Position numbers and translations under genes: made by a program | Notes under the pieces: model-generated | What the model was told of the DNA's origin: nothing | What the model saw: the letters and a program-made list of their open reading frames with translations, nothing else | The model's database searches: none | Part shown: positions 8,020-14,831 of the stretch, in pieces | How positions within the stretch are numbered: the stretch's first letter is position 1 | Layout of the letters: each line of letters begins with the position of its first letter | NCBI GenBank assembly: GCA_013816325.1 | Contig: JACDEP010000027.1 | Location: 2,612 to 17,442, forward strand | Direction of reading: 5' to 3' | Length of the DNA stretch: 14,831 bases | Source of the DNA: Methylotenera sp. | GTDB taxonomy: Bacteria; Pseudomonadota; Gammaproteobacteria; Burkholderiales; Methylophilaceae

Positions 8020-9518
8020 TGGAGTGGGAAGTCGTTATTGGGCTGGAAACACATACCCAGCTGCAAACTAATACCAAGATTTTTTCTGGCGCCTCTATCA
8101 AATACGGCGCAGAGCCGAATACTCAAGCTTGCGAGGTAAGCATCGCGCTGCCTGGCGTGCTGCCAGTATTGAATAAAGAAGCAGTGCAATGTGCCATTAA
8201 ATTCGGTTTGGCGATCAATGCGGAAATCGCGCCCCGCTCAGTGTTTGCACGTAAGAATTATTTTTACCCGGATTTACCGAAAGGTTACCAGATCAGCCAG
8301 TATGAACTGCCGGTAGTGGGTAAAGGCGCGATAACCATTCAGGTTCCAGCGGTCGGTAAAAATCCTGCCTACGAAAAAGTGATCAATATCACCCGTGCCC
8401 ATTTGGAAGAAGATGCCGGTAAATCGGTACATGGTGGCTTTGATTTAGAAAAGCTCGATGAGGCAAAATGGGATGAACCTGTCACAAAAGGCAACTTTAC
8501 GGGTATCGACTTAAATAGGGCTGGAACACCTTTGCTGGAAATCGTCACCGAGCCCGATATGCGCTCTGCGGCCGAAACGGTGGCTTACGCGAAGAAGTTG
8601 CACGAGCTAGTACAATGGATCGGTATTTGCGATGGCAATATGCAGGAAGGGAGCTTCCGCTGTGACGTGAACGTATCAGTGCGTCCGAAAGGAACAGGCA
8701 AATTAGGCACACGTCGTGAGATTAAGAACCTGAATTCATTCAAATTCATGACGCAAGCAATTGAATACGAAACCCGGTGGCAGATTGAAGCGCTGGAAGA
8801 TGGCGGCACAATACAACAGGCAACGGTATTATTCAATCCGGATACCGGTGAAACGCGCGCCATGCGTAGCAAGGAAGAAGCCAATGATTACCGCTACTTC
8901 CCAGATCCTGATTTATTGCCATTAGAGGTAACAGAAGCCGATAAAGCAGCGGTTAGAGCCAATATGCCGGAATTGCCCGAAGCTATGAAGGCGCGCTTTG
9001 AAGCTGAGTATGGCTTATCTAGCTACGATGCCAGTGCACTTACCACTTCACGTGACTTGGCAACTTACTTTGTTGCCACTGTAAATTCGGGGGCCGAAGC
9101 CAAGCAATCAGCAAACTGGGTGATGGGTAATATCTCTGCCAAACTTAATGCAGAAGATAGAACAATCGCTGCTTCACCAGTCAGTGCCACCCAACTCGCG
9201 CAGCTTTTAAAACGTATTGCCGATAACACCATTTCCAACAATGCTGCAAAACAAGTGTTTGAAGTCTTATGGAGTCGTGAGATAGATGTTGATGAGGTAA
9301 TTGAAAAACTCGGCCTCAAACAAGTATCTGACAGTGGTGCGATCGAAGCGATGATCGATGAAGTCCTGGCCGCGAATCCCGCCATGATAGAGGAATTCAA
9401 AGCGGGTAAGGAAAAAGCCTTTAACGCTCTGGTAGGCCAAGCGATGAAAGCTTCCAAAGGTAAGGCTAACCCTGCGCAGGTAAATGAAGTACTAAAAAGA
9501 AAACTGTCAGCTAGCTAA
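8019..9518 (+). CDS. gatB: Asp/Glu-tRNA amidotransferase subunit B
   Basis: GatB binds the mischarged tRNA, phosphorylates the misacylated side chain with ATP and accepts ammonia from GatA. The 499-residue protein has the GatB cradle domain with WEVVIGLETHTQL (3-15), FYPDLPKGYQISQY (82-95), DLNRAGTPLLEIVTEPD (164-180), QEGSFRCDVNVSVR (209-222) and YRYFPDPDLLPL (291-302). The helical and YqeY-like tRNA-binding C-terminus covers about 330-499. The ATG at 8019 overlaps the gatA stop (TAATG) and has a strong Shine-Dalgarno sequence. Between KSVH and DLNRAG there is an unusually long, charged stretch of about 25 residues (139-163), discussed among the findings. This is the last gene of the operon and converges on the DUF4124 gene with 28 bp between the stops. 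Confidence 0.97.
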   Translation: MEWEVVIGLETHTQLQTNTKIFSGASIKYGAEPNTQACEVSIALPGVLPVLNKEAVQCAIKFGLAINAEIAPRSVFARKNYFYPDLPKGYQISQYELPVVGKGAITIQVPAVGKNPAYEKVINITRAHLEEDAGKSVHGGFDLEKLDEAKWDEPVTKGNFTGIDLNRAGTPLLEIVTEPDMRSAAETVAYAKKLHELVQWIGICDGNMQEGSFRCDVNVSVRPKGTGKLGTRREIKNLNSFKFMTQAIEYETRWQIEALEDGGTIQQATVLFNPDTGETRAMRSKEEANDYRYFPDPDLLPLEVTEADKAAVRANMPELPEAMKARFEAEYGLSSYDASALTTSRDLATYFVATVNSGAEAKQSANWVMGNISAKLNAEDRTIAASPVSATQLAQLLKRIADNTISNNAAKQVFEVLWSREIDVDEVIEKLGLKQVSDSGAIEAMIDEVLAANPAMIEEFKAGKEKAFNALVGQAMKASKGKANPAQVNEVLKRKLSAS

Positions 9519-9546
9519 GAAATTGCAACTTACCTAAAGTTACAAG

Positions 9547-10359
9547 TTATTTAGGTTTGGTCGCTTTAATTGGGCTTGCGGCTGGATTTGCACTGGGCGG
9601 CACTGGAGGTGGTGCGTTGGTAGTAGCCGGTGCAGTTGTAGGAATAGATGCAGGCGTAATAGTGGGAGTACTCGGAGCAATAGCTGAAGGTGTTGCAGGC
9701 GCCGACCCGCTGCCATTTGCATAATTCTTTAGTGCGATATAACGCTTTTTATCTTCATCAAATCGCTTGCGTGTGGCTTCCATAGACGTTTTACGGTCGT
9801 CAATCTGTTTATCTATCTTCGCTATTTCATCTTGATTATTTTTAACATCCCCAGCTAAATCAGCGGGCACCGGTTTTTTCTTAGCTGTAAATGTACTCGC
9901 GGATTTTTGATTGTCACTAAGCCGTTTTTGGCTATTGTTTCTTTGCAATTGCAAACCTTCAATTGTGACTCTATCTAGCTGCAGATTACGGTCACGCGCC
10001 AAGTCAATTTCATTCTCATTGGTAAAAGCACTTAACAATGCTTTGTCTTTTTTATCTTGCTCAATTTTAGACTTAATTAAAGATTCATCCTGAAAAGTCA
10101 TTGGTTTATTACGTTTGACCGTAATGCCTTGCTGGTTGATGATGGAGTTTTCGGTATTAGAATATTGGGCAGGAATTTTATCACCGTAATGAGTAACGCC
10201 TTTATCGTCTTTCCATTTAACGATTTTAGAGCTCTCTGCGTTAGCATGCAGTGTCATACTGAGCAATATCAAAATATTTAATAACCCTAAACTTTGAAAT
10301 AAGGATTTTTGCGCAACAGAAGGCGATGCTTTTTGTTGCGTCAGCACCACAGTCTTCAT
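9547..10359 (-). CDS. Secreted DUF4124-domain protein with coiled coil and Pro/Ala/Thr-rich tail
   Basis: No function is known. The 270-residue product starts with a long n-region and a hydrophobic core at about 24-37, ending in HANA, so it is probably exported with cleavage near residue 41. A DUF4124 domain follows at about 43-70 (KIVKWKDDKGVTHYGDKIP), a small N-terminal domain frequent in proteobacterial envelope proteins. The middle, about 90-212, is highly charged and predicted by eye to be helical or coiled coil. The last 55 residues are a low-complexity Pro/Ala/Thr/Ser tail ending in KATKPK. I chose the ATG at 10359; a TTG at 10374 is in frame and would add five residues to an already long signal n-region. 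It lies 45 bp downstream of pyrE on the same strand and may be co-transcribed. A periplasmic or wall-associated role is inference. Confidence 0.8.
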   Translation of the reverse strand: MKTVVLTQQKASPSVAQKSLFQSLGLLNILILLSMTLHANAESSKIVKWKDDKGVTHYGDKIPAQYSNTENSIINQQGITVKRNKPMTFQDESLIKSKIEQDKKDKALLSAFTNENEIDLARDRNLQLDRVTIEGLQLQRNNSQKRLSDNQKSASTFTAKKKPVPADLAGDVKNNQDEIAKIDKQIDDRKTSMEATRKRFDEDKKRYIALKNYANGSGSAPATPSAIAPSTPTITPASIPTTAPATTNAPPPVPPSANPAASPIKATKPK

Positions 10360-10404
10360 ATTTTTTGTCTGCAATTGAGTAATGACCTTTGAATCAATTA
10401 TGTT

Positions 10405-11058
10405 TTAAATGACGCCATATAACTGGCGATACGCCGTAACTGTACGCAAATTGTGCGCCATATCCTGTTGATTCTGCAAATAATTCATCAAGTCATTCAA
10501 GTTTGTGATCGCACAAACAGGAATCTTATTCATTTCAATGACTTCCTGAACGGCGGATAATTCCCCCAAGCCTTTTTCTTGCCTATCGATGGCAATGGCT
10601 ACACCACAGGCATTGGCGCCCTGTGTTTTGATGAGGTTTACAGACTCCCTTACGGATGTACCCGCTGATATCACATCATCAATGATGAGTACTCGGCCTT
10701 TAAGCGGGCTACCTACAATTACCCCACCTTCACCGTGATCTTTCGCTTCTTTTCGGTTATAGGCATAGGGAATATTGTGACCATTCTTGGCAAAAGCAAT
10801 GGCGATACTTGCCACTAAAGTAATCCCTTTGTATGCCGGCCCAAATAGCATATCGAACTCAATACCGGATTCTGTAATCGCCGCAGCATAGAACTCCCCT
10901 AGTTTCATGAGACTTTCACCATCGTTGAATAATCCGGCGTTAAAGAAGTAGGGACTCAAGCGCCCTGCCTTTGTTTTGAATTCACCAAAACGTAATACCT
11001 CTTTTTTGATGGCAAATGCGATAAACTCTTGTCTGAACTGATCTGAATGTTGGGTCAT
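10405..11058 (-). CDS. pyrE: Orotate phosphoribosyltransferase
   Basis: PyrE converts orotate and PRPP to orotidine 5'-phosphate in de novo UMP synthesis, in the cytoplasm. The 217 residues match the length of the proteobacterial enzyme. Visible features are the N-terminal FGEFKTKAGRLSPYFFNAGLF segment (24-44), FGPAYKGI (72-79) and the flexible catalytic loop NRKEAKDHGEGG (101-112) carrying K103 and K106. The PRPP-binding motif VLIIDDVISAGTS is at 123-135. The ATG at 11058 is supported by the usual family N-terminus, although no good Shine-Dalgarno sequence precedes it. The gene diverges from exoA with only 26 bp between the start codons, so its promoter must lie within the exoA coding start. 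The pyrE-exoA divergence is, as far as I recall, found in other betaproteobacteria. Confidence 0.96.
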   Translation of the reverse strand: MTQHSDQFRQEFIAFAIKKEVLRFGEFKTKAGRLSPYFFNAGLFNDGESLMKLGEFYAAAITESGIEFDMLFGPAYKGITLVASIAIAFAKNGHNIPYAYNRKEAKDHGEGGVIVGSPLKGRVLIIDDVISAGTSVRESVNLIKTQGANACGVAIAIDRQEKGLGELSAVQEVIEMNKIPVCAITNLNDLMNYLQNQQDMAHNLRTVTAYRQLYGVI

Positions 11059-11072
11059 GATTTGAAAAAAAT

Positions 11073-11077
11073 AAGGA
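11073..11077 (+). promoter_or_regulatory. Ribosome binding site supporting the TTG start of exoA
   Basis: AAGGA ends 7 bases before the TTG at 11085. There is no ATG or GTG at this position. The family N-terminus (MRIISxNxNGIRSA) begins exactly at this codon, so the two lines of evidence agree on a rare TTG start. Confidence 0.75.
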
Positions 11078-11084
11078 TGAAGTT

Positions 11085-11888
11085 TTGAGGATTATATCCC
11101 TAAACCTAAACGGCATACGCTCAGCTACCAATAAAGGGCTATATGCATGGTTGCAAACTCAGGGTGCAGACGTTGTTTGCATGCAGGAGGTCAAGGCTCA
11201 AGCCGCCGATTTGACGGCAGAAATGCTAAACCCGCGTGGCTATCACAGTTATTTCCATTACGCAGAGAAGAAAGGTTATAGCGGAGTAGGCATCTATTCA
11301 AAAGTTAAGGCGGATGCCGTGATTGAAGGTTTGGGTAATCCATGCCAAGGTCATCCTGAAGGTAGTATGAGAGATATAGATAGTGAAGGACGTTATATCG
11401 AATGCCAATTTGGTAATCTTAGTGTGGTGTCTCTATATCTGCCTTCTGGCTCCAGTGGTGAAGAACGTCAGCTGTTTAAATTCAGCGTCATGGCGCGTCT
11501 CCTACCGCATTTACAAGTCTTGGTAGCTAGCGGTCGTGAAGTGGTCATTTGTGGTGACTGGAATATCGCGCATAAACAGGATGACCTGAAAAACTGGAAG
11601 GGCAATAAGAAGAATTCCGGCTTTCTGCCTGAAGAGCGCGACTGGCTAACATTTTTATTCGAGCAAATCGGTTGGGTAGATGTCTACCGTAAGTTGCACC
11701 CGGAAACTACCGATGAATGCTATACATGGTGGAGTAACCGCGGCCAAGCTTGGGATAAAAATGTGGGTTGGCGCATTGATTATCAAATTGCCACACCCGG
11801 GTTTGCCCATAAAGCATTAGCTGCTCACGTTTATAAAACAGAGCGATTTAGCGACCATGCGCCATTGGTCATTGATTATAGTGATTGA
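11085..11888 (+). CDS. exoA: Exodeoxyribonuclease III family DNA repair nuclease
   Basis: This is an Xth/ExoA-type enzyme of the exonuclease-endonuclease-phosphatase fold. Such enzymes cut at abasic sites and trim 3' ends in base excision repair. The 267-residue length fits. The active-site set is complete: N7 and N9 in SLNLNGIRSA, E35 in MQEVKAQ, and Y118 in SLYLP. D158 and N160 are in CGDWNIAHKQDD, D232 in WRIDYQ, and the D257-H258 pair in SDHAPLV. The start is a TTG at 11085 with AAGGA 7 bases upstream, and the resulting MRIISLNLNG is the expected beginning. The gene diverges from pyrE across 26 bp, so its own promoter probably lies inside the pyrE 5' coding region; I could not pick a convincing one. 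The subfamily (ExoA or XthA) is a naming choice. Confidence 0.94.
   Translation: MRIISLNLNGIRSATNKGLYAWLQTQGADVVCMQEVKAQAADLTAEMLNPRGYHSYFHYAEKKGYSGVGIYSKVKADAVIEGLGNPCQGHPEGSMRDIDSEGRYIECQFGNLSVVSLYLPSGSSGEERQLFKFSVMARLLPHLQVLVASGREVVICGDWNIAHKQDDLKNWKGNKKNSGFLPEERDWLTFLFEQIGWVDVYRKLHPETTDECYTWWSNRGQAWDKNVGWRIDYQIATPGFAHKALAAHVYKTERFSDHAPLVIDYSD
11091..11096 (-). promoter_or_regulatory. Probable -10 element of the pyrE promoter, inside exoA
   Basis: The minus strand reads TATAAT here, in a GGATATAATCC context. It would give a start near 11084 and a pyrE leader of about 26 bases. The element lies within codons 3-4 of exoA. The -35 position 16-18 bases upstream has no good match to TTGACA, so the call rests on the -10 and on the lack of other space between the two genes. 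Confidence 0.4.
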
Positions 11889-11969
11889 TCGATGTAATTG
11901 ATTGGTGTAATTCAATGCAACCAGATTGAAGCTTGCCTGCCTGAAAGGCAGTAATCATCATCGCCATAC

Positions 11970-12746
11970 TTAACCGCAGAAAGGTAACTGCAAGCTTTGT
12001 AAAATTTCACCATTTCTTGAGTCTTGTACAAAGATTACGGCGCCAGCATTCCGGGTCTTCCATTCGACCGGCAAAGTAATGTCTTTACTAAATTCGTTCT
12101 TATTACTAAGCTGATAAGCACCTAATAGGTCACGTACCACATAGTCATGTTTTAATTCTCGGCCGTTGTTCTCACCGGCATTAACCTGACTCACCTGTTT
12201 ATTTTCATACAAGGCAATAAAGATATCAGCATTTTTAATATCACTGACCTTGACCGCTTGCGCTGTGGCTTTTAGTAGAATCTCGCCATTGGCTTGCTTT
12301 GCCGCTTGCAGTGTTAAGTTTGCCTTAGCGGCTTGTTTCAGACTACTTTCCACGCTTTGGTTCAGCCGCGAACCATCCCAGCCCTTGAAGTCCTTGCCAT
12401 TAAAAGTGAACTGCGGGGTATAGACAAAACCGACGCCGCCAAATGCCGCATTTTTACGCTGCCTGTCACTGTACTCAGCTTTCGAAAATCGATCTTTCCA
12501 ACCAATGTAATCCCAATAATCCACATGAAAAGCCAGCGGCACTATCTTATTCACATCTAATTTAAGGTTACTTAACCATTTATCAGCAGGAGGGCAGCTA
12601 CTACAGCCTTCAGATGTATAGAGTTCAAGTAAAGGTGTAGTTTGAGTACCGCTTTTTGCTGAACATTCAGCCGCAATTAGCGTCACAGGGATAATGAATA
12701 AAGCTGCCGGTATCAGTATATAGGCAAGGGGTTTAATGAGTTTCAT
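11970..12746 (-). CDS. Secreted DUF1223 thioredoxin-fold-like protein with CSSC motif
   Basis: The product has 258 residues. A signal peptide or membrane anchor occupies about 1-26 (hydrophobic core AYILIPAALFIIPVTLIAA). The DUF1223 hallmark follows at about 40-56: LELYTSEGCSSCPPADK, with C48 and C51 in a CxxC arrangement. Next come VPLAFHVDYWDYIGWKDRF (69-87) and YTPQFTFNGKD (109-119), all typical of the family. DUF1223 proteins resemble the thioredoxin fold and have no settled biochemical role as far as I know; a thiol-redox role in the periplasm is inference from the CxxC. The ATG at 12746 has AGGAG 6 bases upstream (12753-12757), so the start is well supported. It lies 124 bp downstream of ampG, with its own putative promoter region, and converges on exoA. 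Confidence 0.88.
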   Translation of the reverse strand: MKLIKPLAYILIPAALFIIPVTLIAAECSAKSGTQTTPLLELYTSEGCSSCPPADKWLSNLKLDVNKIVPLAFHVDYWDYIGWKDRFSKAEYSDRQRKNAAFGGVGFVYTPQFTFNGKDFKGWDGSRLNQSVESSLKQAAKANLTLQAAKQANGEILLKATAQAVKVSDIKNADIFIALYENKQVSQVNAGENNGRELKHDYVVRDLLGAYQLSNKNEFSKDITLPVEWKTRNAGAVIFVQDSRNGEILQSLQLPFCG

Positions 12747-12769
12747 AGCAATCTCCTGACTGGAGTTGA

Positions 12770-12798
12770 TTAGTCGGGAAAACGGATGAAGGCTTACA
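12770..12798 (-). promoter_or_regulatory. Possible ECF-sigma-like promoter of the DUF1223 gene
   Basis: On the minus strand TGTAAGCC (12791-12798) is followed after 14 bases by CGACTAA (12770-12776). This resembles the GTAAC-N16-CGT/CGA layout of some ECF sigma factor promoters. Transcription would start near 12764, giving an 18-base leader that contains the AGGAG site. No good sigma-70 pair is seen here. The match is by eye and one motif base differs, so this is tentative. Confidence 0.25.
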
Positions 12799-12818
12799 AC
12801 GAATAGCGTTTATTGTAA
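12794..12818. repeat. Inverted repeat TTACAA-N13-TTGTAA upstream of the DUF1223 gene
   Basis: The 6-bp arms are exact (12794-12799 and 12813-12818), and a smaller AACG/CGTT repeat is nested inside them. The element overlaps the putative -35 of the DUF1223 promoter, so it could be an operator. Arms this short occur by chance in AT-rich spacers. Confidence 0.3.
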
Positions 12819-12870
12819 AATTATTGAGTGTTAGAGTTCGGTTAAGAAACTCCGTGCCAATTGCGGTTAC

Positions 12871-14145
12871 CTACTTTAAATTTGATTTAGTAGGTTTTTG
12901 TTCTTCATTCCATGGCGCCACTTTGAATAGCAACAACATGCCGGGTATTGCCGCAAAGAAACAGAAAATGAAGAAATTCCTCCATCCTAACTCTTCAACT
13001 AAATAGCCGGTAGCCGCATTGGCAAAAGTACGTGGTACTGCAGCCAGGCTGGTAAACAACGCAAATTGGGTGGCGGTATAAAGCGGGTGTGTAGTATGAG
13101 CGATATACGCTACAAAAGCGGCGGTGCCTAAACCTACACCGAAGGCTTCTATACCAATCGCCATTCCCAACACAAATAAACTATGCCCCGCCCCTGCTAA
13201 CCAGGCAAATCCTAGAATTGCCAGCATTTGTACAGCACCAAAAACCCATAAGGCGCGGCTGATACCGAGCTTCACCATCCAAACGCCACCCAGTAAACCA
13301 CCTACTACACTGGGCCATAATCCGGCATTTTTCGCGATTAGACCAATTTCCGTTTTACTGAATCCCATATCCAAGTAAAACGGCGTAGCCAGCGCCGTCG
13401 CCATACTATCGCCAAGTTTGTAGAGAAAAATAAAAGCCAGAACCAGTAGTGCAGATTGCCAGCCGTGACGGCCAATAAATTCGTAAAAGGGTTCAGTCAC
13501 TGCAGCCCGCAAGGTCTTAGGTGCGCCTTTCTTAAGCAGCGGCTCTGTAATCAAAATAGTCATCGCCAAACCGGGTAACATGAATAGCGCGGTGATGATG
13601 AAGACACTGCTCCACGGTAAAAAGTCGGCTAGAATAAGGGACAGGGAACCGGGAATGAGACCGGCGATTTTATAAGCATTCACGTGTACCACATTGCCAA
13701 GTCCCAGCTCTGCATCCATTAGCAACTCACGCCTATACGCATCCAATACGATATCTTGAGAAGCACTGAAAATAGCTACTACACCCGCTAAATAGGCGAT
13801 CGTCCAAATGTCCAACTTCGGGTTATAGGCGCCAAACACCGGAATCGAGCATAGCAATAATAACTGTGTAATAAGTAGCCAGCCGCGACGGCGTCCCATA
13901 GCGGGGATAAAATTAGCCGGGTTATAACGATCAAAGATAGGCGCCCACAAAAATTTCCAAGTGAACGGCAAACTGATAAGCGCGAATAGGCCTATGGATT
14001 TCAAGTCCACGCCTTCCGACCGTAACCATGCGGGTAAAAGGCTGATAAGGATATATAACGGCAGGCCGGAACTGAAGCCCGTAAAAATGCAAATCAACAT
14101 GCGTTTGTTCATTAAAGCTTGCCAAACGCTAGGTTTATTTGTCAT
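12871..14145 (-). CDS. ampG: AmpG-family muropeptide (MFS) transporter
   Basis: AmpG-type permeases import anhydro-muropeptides from the periplasm for peptidoglycan recycling. The 424-residue protein has about 12 hydrophobic segments. It carries the family features FTGFSSGLPLYI (21-32), the segment FTWKFLWAPIFDRY (61-74), GRRRGWLL (84-91) and FSASQDIVLDAYRRELL (126-142), which correspond well to E. coli AmpG. The length is shorter than E. coli AmpG (491 residues) and close to the shorter AmpG homologues. The ATG at 14145 follows metW by 31 bp with no terminator in between, so co-transcription with metXW is plausible although the pathways are unrelated. The substrate is inferred from homology; a related MFS permease of other specificity cannot be excluded. 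It is fitting, but probably coincidental, that the rod cluster lies in the same region. Confidence 0.87.
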   Translation of the reverse strand: MTNKPSVWQALMNKRMLICIFTGFSSGLPLYILISLLPAWLRSEGVDLKSIGLFALISLPFTWKFLWAPIFDRYNPANFIPAMGRRRGWLLITQLLLLCSIPVFGAYNPKLDIWTIAYLAGVVAIFSASQDIVLDAYRRELLMDAELGLGNVVHVNAYKIAGLIPGSLSLILADFLPWSSVFIITALFMLPGLAMTILITEPLLKKGAPKTLRAAVTEPFYEFIGRHGWQSALLVLAFIFLYKLGDSMATALATPFYLDMGFSKTEIGLIAKNAGLWPSVVGGLLGGVWMVKLGISRALWVFGAVQMLAILGFAWLAGAGHSLFVLGMAIGIEAFGVGLGTAAFVAYIAHTTHPLYTATQFALFTSLAAVPRTFANAATGYLVEELGWRNFFIFCFFAAIPGMLLLFKVAPWNEEQKPTKSNLK

Positions 14146-14176
14146 TTTTTTACTTTGATTAAGTCTTTAACATCGA

Positions 14177-14797
14177 TTACTTTTTCTTCAAGCGGTACAT
14201 CGCCAGGCTACCGAGAAGGTTAGGCATAAACGTAATGGGTTTGTTATCCGTCAGCACCAAGCGTTCTTTTATCTGGATATCGCAATCCACACAAAATTGG
14301 TCAAAATCATTGATCGTGCAGAGATGCACATTCGGCGTGTCATACCATTCGTAAGGCAGGTTTTTTGAAACCGGCATGCGACCTTCCATAAGCTGCGCGC
14401 GATGGCGCCAGTAACCAAAGTTAGGGAAAGTCACAATCACTTCGCGGCCAACACGCAGCATTTCCTGAACGATGCCTTGCGTGTTGTGCATGGCTTGCAA
14501 GGTCTGAGAAAGGATCACGGTATCGAATGACTGGTCTTCAAATTCAGATAGCCCAGCTTCCAAGTCCATCTGGATAACATTGATGCCACGCGACATAGCT
14601 GCCAGCCAATTATTGTCGTCTTTTTCAACGCCGTAGCCACGCACTTCCAATGAGGCTTTCAAATATTCAAGCAAGCTACCGTCGCCGCAGCCCAAATCCA
14701 GCACCTTAGCGCCAAACGGTAACCAGCTCGCGATAATGGCAAAATCATGGCGAAATTCAGTTAAGTGGGCATTTTGCTGTATTGGTTGTGCATTCAT
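14177..14797 (-). CDS. metW: Methionine biosynthesis protein MetW
   Basis: MetW is a methyltransferase-fold protein that accompanies MetX and is needed for full homoserine acyltransferase activity in several bacteria. Whether it methylates anything is unclear. The 206-residue product has the SAM-binding motif VLDLGCGDGSLLEYL (32-46), then FDTVILSQTLQAMHN near 89-103, and VTFPNFGYWRHRAQLMEGRMPVSK, characteristic of MetW. A C-terminal LLGSLAMYRLKKK completes it. The ATG at 14797 overlaps the stop of the upstream gene by 4 bp (ATGA), the standard metX-metW arrangement, which supports this start over any other. ampG follows 31 bp downstream. Confidence 0.95.
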   Translation of the reverse strand: MNAQPIQQNAHLTEFRHDFAIIASWLPFGAKVLDLGCGDGSLLEYLKASLEVRGYGVEKDDNNWLAAMSRGINVIQMDLEAGLSEFEDQSFDTVILSQTLQAMHNTQGIVQEMLRVGREVIVTFPNFGYWRHRAQLMEGRMPVSKNLPYEWYDTPNVHLCTINDFDQFCVDCDIQIKERLVLTDNKPITFMPNLLGSLAMYRLKKK

Positions 14798-14831
14798 GCT
14801 GCCGCTCCGACGTCAATTTTATCCAGATAAC
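14794..14831 (-). CDS. metX: MetX homoserine O-acyltransferase, last 11 codons (runs off right edge)
   Basis: Reading the minus strand into the window, one frame gives YLDKIDVGAAA and then TGA at 14794-14796, which overlaps the metW ATG. A C-terminus of the form YLDxI is usual for MetX, the alpha/beta-hydrolase that acylates homoserine at the first committed step of methionine synthesis. Only this tail is visible, so the call depends mainly on the fixed metX-metW order. Confidence 0.7.
   Translation of the reverse strand, partial: YLDKIDVGAAA

Noticed and set aside
9065..9457. 130-codon minus-strand open frame opposite gatB
   Set aside because: Antisense shadow of the GatB C-terminal domain, with low-complexity Ser/Ala content and no start signal.
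9527..9556. ACCTAAA/TTTAGGT (9532-9538 and 9550-9556) and AACTT/AAGTT repeats between the convergent gatB and DUF4124 genes
   Set aside because: They are short AT-rich stems without U-tracts. The position suits a bidirectional terminator, but the structure is too weak to claim.
11937..11951. CTGCCT-GAA-AGGCAG hairpin between the convergent exoA and DUF1223 genes
   Set aside because: The stem is only 6 bp and neither side is followed by a T-tract, so I do not call it a terminator.
1..14831. Possible novel defence, mobile or biosynthetic system
   Set aside because: Every coding region is a recognisable core gene or a known domain family in a typical order. I see no integrase, transposase, direct-repeat array or compositional break.

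Overview
The window looks like a chromosomal core region of a betaproteobacterium. I lean towards a methylotroph-type lineage (Methylophilaceae or a close relative). The reasons are moderate base composition, the order mreB-mreC-mreD-mrdA-rodA-rlpA divergent from gatCAB, a periplasmic DUF4124 protein, and metX-metW followed by an ampG-type transporter. The family-level guess is inference from gene order and protein resemblance, not a database result.

Positions 1-5978 (minus strand) carry the cell-elongation (rod) cluster. It is read mreB, mreC, mreD, mrdA (PBP2), rodA and then the 5' part of rlpA, which runs off the left edge. From mreC onward the genes overlap or abut, so they are likely translationally coupled. 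mreB is separated from mreC by 128 bp holding a strong hairpin. Together these genes encode the MreB filament, its membrane adaptors MreC and MreD, the RodA glycosyltransferase with its PBP2 transpeptidase partner, and a septal-ring lipoprotein.

Positions 5979-6184 are a 206-bp divergent spacer with a shared promoter-like element and a perfect 10-bp inverted repeat. Positions 6185-9518 (plus strand) are gatC-gatA-gatB, the three-subunit tRNA-dependent amidotransferase that completes Asn-tRNA(Asn) and/or Gln-tRNA(Gln).

Positions 9547-11058 (minus strand) hold pyrE (pyrimidine synthesis) followed by a secreted DUF4124 protein. exoA, an exonuclease III family DNA repair nuclease, diverges from pyrE at 11085-11888 with only 26 bp between the two start codons. 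On the minus strand follow a secreted DUF1223 protein with a CxxC motif (11970-12746), an AmpG-type transporter (12871-14145), metW (14177-14797) and the last 11 codons of metX at the right edge. metX and metW overlap by 4 bp and act together in methionine synthesis.

No intergenic stretch exceeds about 206 bp. I see no mobile element, CRISPR array, tRNA or rRNA gene, toxin-antitoxin pair or defence system. I found no previously undescribed multi-gene system here. The observations worth a second look are regulatory: hairpins and inverted repeats between genes, an unusual start codon, and a possible alternative-sigma promoter. A few protein details are also listed.
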